DNA of 64,000 bases, from positions 52,388,422 to 52,452,421 of the forward strand of contig CM019069.1 in NCBI GenBank assembly GCA_009667805.1. Direction: 5' to 3'. Below the pieces are notes generated by a model. It was not told the DNA's origin and ran no database searches. It saw only the letters and a program-made list of their open reading frames with translations. A program made the position numbers and the translations under genes. Positions within the stretch are counted from its first letter, which is position 1; each line of letters starts with the position of its first letter. This document shows positions 22,151 to 32,423 of the stretch, one piece after another. Source of the DNA: Leptobrachium leishanense (Eukaryota; Chordata; Amphibia; Anura; Megophryidae).

Positions 22151-22897
22151 GAAATTGTCAGGCGGACACACGTACCCGTGGGTAGCTACGGTCAGCCCTA
22201 AGGCGAAACAGGAGGCTGGAACCCTAAATGTGATACCAGTCCTTATAGTCGGCTGGGTTACGCAGTAGCTAGAAGTGAACCAATAAGGCAGGGACGTAGG
22301 CAAGGAAGATAGGAACCAGTCCTTACCGTGGCTGGTATAAAAACAGGACAGTACGGAGTACCAGAGAGTGTACGTCAAGCTAGTACACGTAAGAAAAATG
22401 ATATGCTTAGGTAGATACACAAGTAACCAGAAAAACCCCGAACTCAAATCACAGCACCAGTCCTTGAGGTGGCTGGGTTAAGTGATAGCGAGTAATAAAT
22501 CAGTACAGTACACAGGGAAAAACCAAATGCAACGTCAAATACATAAGCCGGGTCAGAGGGATACGGAGATACTCAAAGTCGGTCGCCAGAAGCCAGGTCA
22601 TACACAGAAAGTCAAATAGGAATCACAAAATACAGCACCAAAGGGTATAGCAAGCTAAAACCACGAAAGGGCACTGCAGAATGGAAGAAGCAGGTTTAAA
22701 TCTGGCGCCCTGTCAGCCGATTGGTCCATGGAGGTCACATGGGGAGTGGTGACATCAAGCCGCCGGGGAAGCTAATTATGGAGCTGCCGGCGGCGCGTGC
22801 GCATACAGCGCAGAAACCGGAGATGGAGGAGACGCCGACCCCGGAGCCGCGAGGAGGAGCGCCGGGTCGATAAGTGCCGCCGAGGCATGACAGAAAT
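22151..22897. mobile_element. solo LTR 2
   Basis: The LTR is 22156-22892. It begins TGTCAGGCGG and ends GGCATGACA, with a perfect 5-bp duplication gaaat (22151-22155, 22893-22897). It contains the thrice-repeated phrase 'ccagtcctta/g..ggctgg' (about 22238, 22316, 22458), a TATA-like ggtataaaaac (22334) and an AATAAA (22494), compatible with LTR promoter and polyadenylation signals. Removing it restores the LINE reading frame. Confidence 0.9.
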
Positions 22898-23184
22898 ACT
22901 ACCAAGCCATCCACCTGCTTCGCATCTTAGAGTGGACCTATAACCCCCCTCAGAAGCTCTGGGTCCATCTGGAGTCGACCCTTGCCAACCGCGATCTTGC
23001 CTCTTTCCCGTGGCTATTAGGCACCATTGCAAACCACAAACCCGACCCCACGATTTCGACCACCCTTAAAATATGGAAGACCTTACAGCGCTCCACGACA
23101 ATTGCCCCCTGGCCATCTCCCCTTCTCCCAATCAGCCTTTTACCTGCTTTCTCCCTCTGCATTCTCCCCACACAAGACGAGTCC

Positions 23185-24395
23185 CAACCAGTTCTAAAGA
23201 ACAATGGTACGTATCTGGTGGCGCGATGATGGTCGCTGAATGGTAGGTGGTGGTTCCCTTAGTTCGTATGAAGCATATGAAAAAGAGTAATACAATATAT
23301 AGTGCAGATGATTCTAACACAATAATATATATGTGCCAATGTGGGATATTCCACTCACAAATTAAAGAGCCCGGACACTGGCTCTAAGTGGGTCACAGCT
23401 TTTGGGTGTTTTTGCTTCTCCGTTCCTTAAGGTGACCCACGCCTTATATAGGATGGAAAATGGCTCGTACACATGGACATGGAAGAAAAACAGAAACAGC
23501 TTCCTTGTGCAGATCTTCTAAAATTCAGATAGTATGAATAGACAAAGCCGTTGAACTCACATTTGCAGGAGCTTATGAACCAAGCTCGTGGTTTGTGCGC
23601 TTCAAGGCTCGCATAGGGTGGAGCCCAAACCCGTCTTCAAATCCAGAATACCAAGGGGACGATTGAAATAAGATGTTTTTAAAATTTATTAATGCATAAA
23701 TTCTTGAAACCAGCTGAAGAAGCCAGCACGTCTGGCGAAACGCGTTCTGGTCTCCTGGTTGAGCCAGTATTTTATTTGTTTTATTTATGCATTAATAAAT
23801 TTTAAAAACATCTTATTTCAAACGTCCCCTTGGTATTCTGGATTTGAAGACGGGTTGGGCTCCACCCTATGCGAGCCTTGAAGCGCACAAACCACGAGCT
23901 TGGTTCATAAGCTCCTGCAAATGTGAGTTCAACGGCTTTGTCTATTCATACTATCTGAATTTTAGAAGATCTGCACAAGGAAGCTGTTTCTGTTTTCTTC
24001 CATGTCCATGTGTACGAGCCATTTTCCATCCTATATAAGGCGTGGGTCACCTTAAGGAACGGAGAAGCAAAAAACACCCAAAAGCTGTGACCCACTTAGA
24101 GCCAGTGTCCGGGCTCTTTAATTTGTGAGTGGAATATCCCACATTGGCACATATATATTATTGTGTTAGAATCATCTGCACTATATATTGTATTACTCTT
24201 TTTCATATGCTTCATACGAACTAAGGGAACCACCACCTACCATTCAGCGACCATCATCGCGCCACCAGATACGTACCATTGTTCTTTGTATCTCACTGGT
24301 TTGGGGGAAACCACTATATTCTGGTTGGCGTTGGTTTGTTGGTGGCGGTACAAGTTGTGGGCGCCTGTCAACTTTTTTGTGCACAACCAGTTCTA
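23185..24395. mobile_element. 1.2-kb foldback insertion with 500-bp arms
   Basis: The insertion is 23197-24383, flanked by the 12-bp duplication caaccagttcta (23185-23196, 24384-24395). The arms, about 23199-23700 and 23785-24287, are near-identical inverted copies (for example gaacaatggtacgtatctgg versus ccagatacgtaccattgttc). The spacer of about 80 bp holds a hammerhead-like motif (23709-23751). About 97 bp (24287-24383) follow the right arm unpaired. Inverted tandem copies, a hammerhead-like motif and a variable-length target duplication suggest a Penelope-like retroelement, but no reverse transcriptase is present. Confidence 0.85.
23709..23751 (+). ncRNA. hammerhead-ribozyme-like motif 2
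   Basis: In order: stem I ACCAG (23709-23713), core CTGAAGA (23714-23720), one unpaired A, stem II GCCAG/CTGGC (23722-23726, 23732-23736), core GAA (23737-23739), self-complementary ACGCGT (23740-23745) as a minimal stem III, a T at the expected cleavage position (23746), and stem I CTGGT (23747-23751). All invariant core positions I can check are kept. The extra A before stem II is unorthodox. Confidence 0.55.
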
Positions 24396-25639
24396 GCCTC
24401 ACTTTACATAGACGGCGACACATTTAAACCCACAACTGCTATCCCGCTGGCTCTCCCACACTCCTTCCTCACTAAATTCCACCTTCATCGCTTGACCACA
24501 TATCTGCACACCTTAGCTCGACCATCTGACTTCACCCGACCCCTCACGCAATTTGAGATGGTGGTTCAACGCCCTCGTTCTTTGGCCTATGGTATCTCCC
24601 TCCTCTACAGCCTGCTACAGGGTTTGTCCTGTCCCATCCCCTCTTACCGAGCCAGATGGGAGGCCGAACTTCAGAGGTCTTTTACGGATGAGGAATGGGA
24701 AAAGATTTCCACGCTCACTACCTCATGCTCTATAGCCAGCAGCAGGAAACGGCTTATAAGCCTTTGGTGAGAAGGTACAAACCTCCAGCACTGTTAGCCG
24801 CATATAACACTCGCACTGACGGTTCCTGTTGGAAGTGCCAAGCCCCTCATGCTGATCTGCTTCACATGTGGTGGACATGCCCGCTACTCCAGCCGTTCTG
24901 GCGTACTGTTCATGACACCATTAGCAAGGTCTCTGTAGCGCCCCCAGACTTCTCTCCTGCCCCAATGCTCCTGCACCACACCATGTTGTCAGCTGCAGAC
25001 TACAAAAACTCGCTGGATGTTAGACTCTTGAATGCAGCCAAAGCCATTATCCCCTGACACTGGAAATCCCCCTCCGCCCCCACCATTAAAGAATGGGTAC
25101 AGGAGATCCACAATCTGAGGAATATCAAAGTCCTCCTCCATGGAGCGGCCGGCACCTCTGATAAACATTTGCGCCGATGGTTTTACTGGCCGTCTGCCTG
25201 CCCTCTCCTATGAAACCCCTCGCCTACGTGAGATTATATGATATTGGCCTGGGTTACCCACACATACCCTGTACTCTGGCTCACAGTGGCATTCGTCGTC
25301 TACTGCAACCCGAGACCCACCTGCCCTCAATCTGGATCTCTACTGTTACAAGATTCTCAACACCCCCCCCGAACACCCCCAACCCTCCCACCGCCTCACC
25401 AATACCTTCCGCCCCCCCATCCAAGTTACCCCACCAAACCCTTGTCTATTGAAATAAGTTTGGCCTTTCCGGTTCTTTTATTTACTGCTGTACTTCTTTA
25501 ACAACTATGCTCTCAGAGACGCGTCCTGTTTACAGTCGCACCCTCGTATTACACTGTTTCTTCTGCTGTAATGTATTTTTTCCACAGAAAATTCCTAATA
25601 AACATCTATTACAATTAAAAAAAAAGTGTGTTGCTTTTT

Positions 25640-25850
25640 TAAGACTTTAAGAGTCCTATTACATACTTAACGCTAACTGTGAGAGCGTTAACGTTAGGTT
25701 AAGTGGCCCTAGTGAAGGCCGACTATATTACATTCCGAATACTAACGCGTTAAAAAAACTGTTAGCAATTCGCAGACTGCGCTTTTCAGCATCAGCGTAC
25801 TGTACTTTGTGCTCCCTATGCTTAACATGAGGAGCGCAAAGATATACGGC
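25640..25850. repeat. unclassified interspersed repeat fragment
   Basis: Shares 'ccctatgcttaacatg.ggag' and 'ttaacgctaac' phrases with 14460-15200 and 34740-35600. Confidence 0.45.
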
Positions 25851-25946
25851 CGTGTAGATATATGGGCGGTCAGATATATGGTCGTGTAGACATATAGGCG
25901 GTCAGATACACGGCCGTGTAGGTTTATAGGTGGTCAATTATATGGC
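25851..25946. repeat. three tandem copies of a 32-bp unit
   Basis: Three adjacent 32-bp units each begin cgtgtag and end in a 'tcagata/tcaatta..gg' phrase. Confidence 0.7.
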
Positions 25947-26998
25947 TGACATATAGGTGTGTATATATAAAGCAGAGACCATTGCCAACTGCTGGCAGCT
26001 GCTCAGAGCTAAAGCAAGCATCATATCTGTCATCTGCTGGAGTAGCAGAGAGTGATTTACAGAGGGAGAAAGCAAAACATTATCAGGATTTTGGGTCATT
26101 TGCAAAATACTTGATTGCAATTAATTGACAGTACATCCCCCCCGTGTTTAGTTGGCTTTGAGACTTGCACATCTCCACCATTTTGACCAAAAAATTATAT
26201 TTAACTGTCAGTTCACAACATTTTAGGTCTATTTGCTCCATCAACTATAGAAACAATGTCAGGAGAAATATAATGGGTGTAAATTGAGAATCAATGCATA
26301 GAAAATAAGGCATGCAGGATCCGGAATATTTACTTTAAGTGGCAGAGAAAGATTAACAGACATTGAGGATGGGGAGAGAACACTGGTCTGGAAATAATGT
26401 AGCATAAAGCTTCACATTCCATCTCAGGGAAACAGAGGGCAAAGAATTTAAGAAAGTGATGTCTTATTTTGTACTGGTAGAAAATATTTAGTGATAGTGT
26501 AGATGCCACTTTTATAGCCGTCCTCTTTTACATTGATAACATTTTCTCCAATCCCTCACTCAAACAACAGTCCTTTGTTGTGGATACACAGACACAACAT
26601 TCTATTATATCATACAAGCAGCTCCTGTGATGTCATAAAGGTTGCTGCTGCTGTAACTGCCTGAACATTCCATTGTCTCTCAGACACATCTGAGGCTCTG
26701 ACAGAGCTCCACCTGTATCCCTGTGCATGGTGTAGAGATCTCGCCTCACTTGGATGTGTCTGAAGACTTGGAGCTTGACTACTTTAGAAAAGACCTTGGT
26801 GCTTTGGAGGTTCTAGCTGCGAGCGATATAGTTTGCGGTGCTACTCGTATACCCGTTAACACAGATTAGTCTGTGATCATATCCCCCTAAGTTTTACGTG
26901 CGCTGCGTTAGGAGGCTTGCGTAGAGGGTGGAGGAGGGAGGGGGCAGGAGATATTTGCATAATGATCAGCAGGTTATGTCCATATTAATCTGTTAATA
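25947..26998. other. no gene seen
   Basis: Unique-looking sequence. 26600-26900 is less AT-rich, but I find no convincing exon. Confidence 0.45.
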
Positions 26999-27310
26999 AT
27001 GATTGTTTTATGTCTGTCTACACATGTCTCTCTACATGTCTGTCTACATGTCTCTCTATACGTGCCTCTCTACATGTCTGTCTATACATGCCACTCTACA
27101 TGTCTGTCTATACATGCCACTCTACATGTCTGTCTATACATGTCTGTCTATACATGCCTCTCTGTCTATACATGTCAATGTATGCCAGTCTGTCCTTCTA
27201 TCTGTCTGTGTACATCTGTCCTTCCATCCGTGTACATTTGTTCTTCCATTGCTCTGTAGGTCTGTCCTTCCCTACATCTATACACGTCTGTCAGTCTATA
27301 CATGTCTTTC
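26999..27310. repeat. minisatellite of tgtctgtctatacatg units
   Basis: Irregular 12- to 24-bp units 'ctacatgtctgt' and 'tatacatgcctc'. Open frames in all three + frames (Cys/Leu/Ser-rich) are artefacts. Confidence 0.85.
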
Positions 27311-28164
27311 TAAACAATCCCCCTCTAAACTGAACAAGCCCTTATTTCATAGAAATGTTACATTAACCTCTTAATGCCCAGAGGGAAGGGCAGTCCTTCA
27401 TCCATGGTTCCCCAGAGGTTTCCCTCAGAGGGTTTTTTCTCTCCTGCGTGGTGAAGGATGACTCTTTGTGAGTCCAGAGGTTGCCCATATTATGGCTATT
27501 TTAAAGCCAAATATATAATAATATATTTATGATTTGTAACAACACATAAGTCCCCTATCAATCTGTTATATGCTACAAAATGACTTTCATTGTCCTAAAT
27601 TTACATAATAAATGTAGCATTAATTTAAATATATGTCTCATTGTGTTTTTTTGAAACAAAGAAATTAATCTGAGTTGATTGAAGAAGGTTTAGAGGTACA
27701 ATATATATTTTTTTCAATTGTGGTGGGAGGGGGAGCTCAGGGTATAAGATGATGCTGCACACACAATACAGGGAGTATGACGTTCCCAATAGAGGAAAAT
27801 ATTTCAGTGTTAAACAGAATGCCAGAGGAATGCCAACAACTGAGGCGATAGATCAGAGGTTCAGAAGTCTTTTCAACATGAGGCAACACGTTGCAATGGC
27901 ATTATGGCAACAGTCTAATTAACTGCACCCAATCCTGAATGAAAAGGGCTGTCTTGGTATGTACAGAACTCATAACCCCTTAGGGAAACACATTTCATGG
28001 GCTGCCCAAAATTGCTTTTATTTATACATTGGTCTAAATTAGAATTTAAACAATTACTGCAAACTTTCAGGGGTCTGTGAGAGTGTTCTCTAAAAACACA
28101 AATCAACAGAATGTAATCAAATGATTTGGCAACAGATCGGTAATAAAATAGATCAACTGGATCA
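27311..28164. other. no gene seen
   Basis: 27364-27490 starts ttaacctcttaatgccc and contains a small hairpin (agtccttcatcc..ggtgaaggatgact), so it may be a remnant of a TTAA element. Nothing else is recognised. Confidence 0.4.
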
Positions 28165-28311
28165 AAAACACACAGATTCAAATCCCGGCAAGAGCACCTC
28201 TCCAGTAAGTGTCCTTGGGCAAGACACCTAACGGTACATACTCGCCACCCAGGACATACTTGAAAATGAGAGAAATCTCAATGTATCCTTCCTGGTAAAA
28301 TACTTTCTCAA
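28165..28311 (+). mobile_element. SINE, 5'-truncated
   Basis: Contains the B-box-like gattcaaatcccggc, then gtgtccttgggcaagacacc and the tail tatccttcctggtaaaatac followed by an A run. Confidence 0.75.
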
Positions 28312-28928
28312 AAAAAAAAAATGTATAAAATGTTGTTGCACCTTTAAAGGAATAGAAAAGGAAGTCTAGTTTCTACAAAAATAAATTTTGAATATAAACA
28401 ATGTCACATGACAAGGGGTTGAATACTAACAATGTACCCTGCTAGACTGAATTAATGTGTATTTTACAGACCTATAGGTCACAGAAAACAAACTTGCTGA
28501 TAACAGAGTTGAATAGGTCGGCTGTTTTGTAACCTTTTTTGGGATTGCATGGCTTCTCACAGCCTGTCATGGGCCTATTTTAGTCTGTTGGTCTTATGTT
28601 TATCTGTTCCCTAAATAGGGACACTGGGGAAAAGAATGGCCACAAAAGAAACGAAGGGGGAAATGGACATGCAAAATGAAGGGGGGGGGTCAACATTACT
28701 GGTGGCTACAAGAACGTGGCTGATTAAGCTGTTAGTTGGGGGGGGGGTCCTCTTTTAACATGCGCAATCGTGTATCACTATCACCGTTTAGTGAACCAGA
28801 CCCACTGGTGAGATCACGGTCCATGGCGGCCACGCCCAGGCAGGCTGCATCACGTGACCAGAGAGCGCTGGCCTCCTCACGGCAGGTGAACCAGGAAGCG
28901 GAGCTCACAGGGGCAGCGGCGTTCTGCT

Positions 28929-28941
28929 GTTGCCAGGTAAC
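28929..28941 (+). promoter_or_regulatory. RFX X-box
   Basis: GTTGCCAGGTAAC fits the RFX half-sites RYYNYY and RRNRAC with a 1-bp spacer. It is about 90 bp upstream of the AGPS ATG. Binding is inference. Confidence 0.5.
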
Positions 28942-29027
28942 GGCGCCGCGCTGCATGCTGGGACGCTGCAGAATGCCCACGTTGTGACCTCTCCCCCAGA
29001 CCCCCCTCTGCTGCATAACACGGAAGC

Positions 29028-29179
29028 ATGGCGGCCGCCCAGGGATCCCCGGTGTCGTCCCGCTCACAGCGGCGATTGCGGATCATTACCGGTCATCTGC
29101 AGCCAGGAGCTGAGGCCACTATCACCTCCAGCGAGTGCAAGGCCCCGGCTGCTGCCACTGCCTCCATCCCCAAGAAGCG
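29028..29179 (+). CDS. AGPS: AGPS exon 1 (alkylglycerone-phosphate synthase), N-terminal 50 codons
   Basis: AGPS is the FAD enzyme that replaces the acyl chain of acyl-dihydroxyacetone phosphate with a fatty alcohol, the step that creates the ether bond of plasmalogens, inside peroxisomes. The exon translates as MAAAQGSPVSSRSQRRLRII.., followed by TGHLQP, SSECKA and SIPKKR. Residues 16-24 are R-L-x5-H-L, a perfect type 2 peroxisomal targeting signal. The order RRLR..GHL, then ECKA, an alanine-rich linker and IPKKR matches the known vertebrate AGPS N-terminus. The start has a strong context (A at -3, G at +4) and a CpG promoter behind it. Coding ends at CG (29178-29179) before the donor GTAGGT, giving a phase-2 intron; the unspliced frame hits TAG at 29181. 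The linker is shorter than in mammals. The flavin domain and all other exons lie beyond the window. Alternative readings are unlikely given the combined motif order. Confidence 0.88.
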
Positions 29180-29371
29180 GTAGGTTGGGCGGGTGGGGCA
29201 GGTGGGTGTGGGGCGAGAGGGCTGGGTGCGGCCCTGGGATATGACAGGGTGTCTGTGCAGCATCAGGTGGCAGGATCCATGAAGCGCATCTCGGGACGCA
29301 GCGCCCTATGGACATGGGGAGTAGACCTATATACACACACAGAAACGAGGCATGAGGGGTATATATACACA

Positions 29372-29996
29372 ACATGGGGGAGTGTACAGACACACACACA
29401 AGGCATGGGGAGTGTACAGACACACACACAAGGCATGGGGAGTATACAGACACACACACACGGCATGGGGAGTGTACAGACACACACACACACAAGGCAT
29501 GGGGAGTGTACGGACACACACACACAAGGCATGGGGAGTGTACGGACACACACACACAAGGCATGGGGAGTGTACAGACACACACACAAGGCATGGGGAG
29601 TGTACGGACACACACACACACAAGGCATGGGGAGTGTACGGACACACACACACACAAGGCATGGGGAGTGTACGGACACACACACACACAAGGCATGGGG
29701 AGTGTACGGACACACACACACACAAGGCATGGGGAGTGTACGGACACACACACACACACAAGGCATGGGGAGTGTACGGACACACACACACACAAGGCAT
29801 GGGGAGTGTACGGACACACACACACACAAGGCATGGGGAGTGTACGGACACACACACACACAAGGCATGGGGAGTGTACGGACACACACACACACAAGGC
29901 ATGGGGAGTGTACGGACACACACACACAAGGCATGGGGAGTGTACGGACACACACACACAAGGCATGGGGAGTGTACGGACACACACACACACAAG
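29372..29996. repeat. minisatellite aaggcatggggagtgtacgg + (CA)n
   Basis: About 18 units of 30-36 bp, each being 'aaggcatggggagtgtac(a/g)ga' followed by a CA run of variable length. Length variation is confined to the CA run, giving frames open for more than 300 codons on both strands. It begins 0.2 kb after AGPS exon 1. Confidence 0.95.
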
Positions 29997-32175
29997 AAAT
30001 GGTAAATATGCACAGGGGAGTATACGCATGCACAAGGCACGGTGGAGTACGCATATACACAAGTACACCTATAAGAATGCACAAATCTACACATGGAATG
30101 GGTGTGTGTTGTGAACAAATATCGTGGTTTAAAGGTATGCTATTCTCATATACAGGGTGCAGTGTGGCTTTTGTAGGTGTATAATCTGAATATGGTATGT
30201 TGCGTGTAAGTATGTTGTCTCTGTGTATGAGTTGCATGTATACTTGTGTATTTTTTCATTCTGCTGCTGTCGGAGGCTTACCAGAGCACTTCATGCTCCT
30301 CCAGCGTTTAAGGATTCCTTCTGACCACTCTTTTTTATTTTTTCTTTTAATGGGTGTTTGGGGTGAAATAGCTGGATTTTTGGCCGATGCTGATAACATA
30401 CATGTGAGCTAGTTACACAGGAAGCTAAGTCAAGTTTGCACCTGACTTGCTTTGTGTCCGTACGCAATGGACTTGGGGCCCTGTTCTGACCCTGTCATTG
30501 GGAGACCCACTAGAGCTGCTATTCCAACGCTGCTGCAAGGTTTGCATCTCAGAATTTGCTGCTGTCTACTGTACGTTAACGTCTCTTAACCTACGTTGCA
30601 GAGGACGACACAATCCTCCAAGTCCTCTGGCTGTAAGCAGTAGAAGAACAACAAATGGTTTCCAGTGTTCTACACAAGCTTGTGGCAGGTCTCGCTTGGC
30701 TCCATGGCTTCCTATGGACTCCAGGAGCGGATACCAGTAGCAGAGCCGCTGCCGATATTTGCGCGTCTCTACCATTCAGGCTTGTGCCTCCTAATCCAAC
30801 AGATGGGTCGAAATGGAAACGGTAATGGGGAGTTGCTAAGAGATATCGGCTCTATTCCAGAGAACCCAGTTACTAGATGTCCAGTCAACGTTGGAGGACA
30901 GTCCCTGCTGCTGAGGGATCGAATGAACCTGCAAACAATGTGAAATCATTGAGTGTGTTGTTTGCGCCATGGCCGCTGATAGACATGCTTCAGGCGGAGG
31001 TGAGATTTCTGCTTTGTGGCACTATCATATCTGCTTTGGACAGCCAGCCAGAGGGAGGGAGGAGAGACTCCTGCCACCATGACCACTTAAATCTAACGTG
31101 GTCATGGTGCTTGGTGTTCCTTTTTAAGGTGTGATCTGTCTCTTGGCTGATGTGCTCAGACATGGTTGCACTGTGAGACTTTGCACGGGTATGCAGGTCA
31201 GTCAGATAAATAGAAATATCTGTCTGCAATCTCCAGGTGATTATTTCCACCACTTATCAATTACTTTTATTGCCGTCATTAGACGCCTGCATAATCAAAC
31301 AATATCCCAACTGTCCTGCATGACGGCACTTTACAGGGACCTGTAAGCAGTCATTTATTTATGTGACCTGAGCAGGATCATTCCTCTGCTTTATTTATTT
31401 TGGGGACCTGGGGTGTTCACCATTGTTTCAGGAATGACTGATTCAAGGGTTGCCAGTGTATCCAGTTTGGGTAATGACATTTCAATACTGTGAAGTAGCA
31501 GATAAGTGCTTTATGATGACACATGGAAGATTTTAAAGTGATCCTCATCGAAAAGTTTACTTTTCGTGGCAGCAGGGGACATCAGATTGAACAGAGAAAT
31601 CAAACTTCAATGTGATGTCTTAATTGAGGAGAAAACCCATACCACAGCCTGCGGAGCCTCAGCGCCAGACTCTGCATTACAGAGACGGCGCCTTGATGTT
31701 GAGTTTGGTGCGCCGCTGCTTCACAAGTGTTCAGCAGCCAATCAGAGGGTTGTAAAGGGAGACAGATCTGTCAGTTTTCGTCCAGTGGATCACTCGATGG
31801 TCAGAGGGATGATTTGATTGGATATTCTTGCTGTAACACTGTAAATTATGTGGATTGGGTTGGTTTTTACAAGGGAGTCTAATCTTAAAGAGACCCTGCC
31901 TTCAAAATACAGAGGCCACATACTTGTTTTAAGTTAATATTTACTATTAAGTGTGGATGTCAGTAATGTAATGTAGGAGCCAAACACAAAGCTGTATACA
32001 GAATAACTCCTAAATTTATGAACTCGTGGCTAGCTGTCCCCTGGATTTGGAAAGTCCTGACTTTTTTACAGTAATTTTATCACCCGGCCGGTTTCTTGGC
32101 ACACCGAGGGCTATAGGAACTAAATCACAAATCCTGTTTAACTGCTATCATTTAATACAGCATGCAATCAGAAGC
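29997..32175. other. intronic; no gene seen
   Basis: Sequence of mixed composition. 30550-30745 resembles segments at 7290, 37600 and 58640 and may be an old repeat. No exon is supported. Confidence 0.4.
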
Positions 32176-32423
32176 TACAGTCAGGTCCAGAGATATTGGG
32201 ACATCGACACAATTCTAACATCTTTGGCTCTACACACACCACAATGGAGTTGGAATGAAACAATGTGCTTTAACTGCAGACTGTCAGCTTTAATTTGAGG
32301 GTATGTACATCCAACTCAGGTGAACGATGTAGGACTTACAGCAGTTTGCAAATGTGCCTCCCACTTGTTAAGGGACCAAAAGTAATGGGACAGAATAATA
32401 ATCCTAAATCAAACTTTCCCTTC

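Larger units (their letters stand above)
21213..25060 (+). pseudogene. LINE ORF2 C-terminal part, broken
   Basis: The reading frame encodes the C-terminal end of an L1/Tx1-type ORF2 protein, beyond the catalytic reverse-transcriptase core. The first block contains WFGRINVLKMNILPR (21226 onward). The second holds APKSAGGLALPNIRK (about 22108-22152) and continues directly at 22898 as YYQAIHLLRILEW once the LTR is skipped. The block before the foldback and the one after it (ASLYIDGD at 24396) also join in frame. Near 24830 is a cysteine-rich knuckle, CWKC..H..HMWWTCP, seen at the C-terminus of L1-like ORF2 proteins. There is one frameshift around the first LTR junction, another near 24700 and a stop at 25056, so the gene is dead. 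Catalytic YXDD sequence is absent because the copy is 5'-truncated. Confidence 0.85.
21196..25636 (+). mobile_element. 5'-truncated L1/Tx1-type LINE with three nested insertions
   Basis: The LINE fragment starts at 21213 and ends in a poly(A) at about 25616-25625. It is flanked by a long target duplication, gtgtgttgctt with preceding As (21196-21212 and about 25620-25636), as made by target-primed reverse transcription. The LINE itself is 21213-21383, 22096-22150, 22898-23184 and 24396-25620. The rest is two solo LTRs and one foldback that landed inside it. Confidence 0.9.
28780..29230 (+). promoter_or_regulatory. AGPS: CpG-rich AGPS promoter region
   Basis: This stretch stands out from the AT-rich surroundings by its CpG content. 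It lies immediately upstream of and across AGPS exon 1. It holds a palindromic E-box TCACGTGACC (28850-28859), an X-box (28929-28941), an ETS-like CGGAAG (29021-29026) seven bases before the start codon, and a YY1-like ATGGCGGCC overlapping it. No TATA box is seen, as expected of a housekeeping CpG promoter. The start of transcription cannot be placed from sequence alone. Confidence 0.7.

Noticed and set aside
21845..22447. 200-codon minus-strand frame
   Set aside because: It spans the end of one solo LTR, a piece of LINE and the start of another LTR. A chance frame.
26999..27374. Cysteine-rich secreted-like frames
   Set aside because: Three overlapping frames of a tgtctgtctacatg minisatellite.
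29181..29244. Extension of AGPS coding past the donor
   Set aside because: The frame meets TAG at 29181-29183 and the GTAGGT donor explains the end.
29064..30237. Several 220-350-codon frames (VCVCV.. and GECTDTHT.. repeats)
   Set aside because: Products of the CA-rich minisatellite in AGPS intron 1. The real exon is the short 29028-29179 frame.
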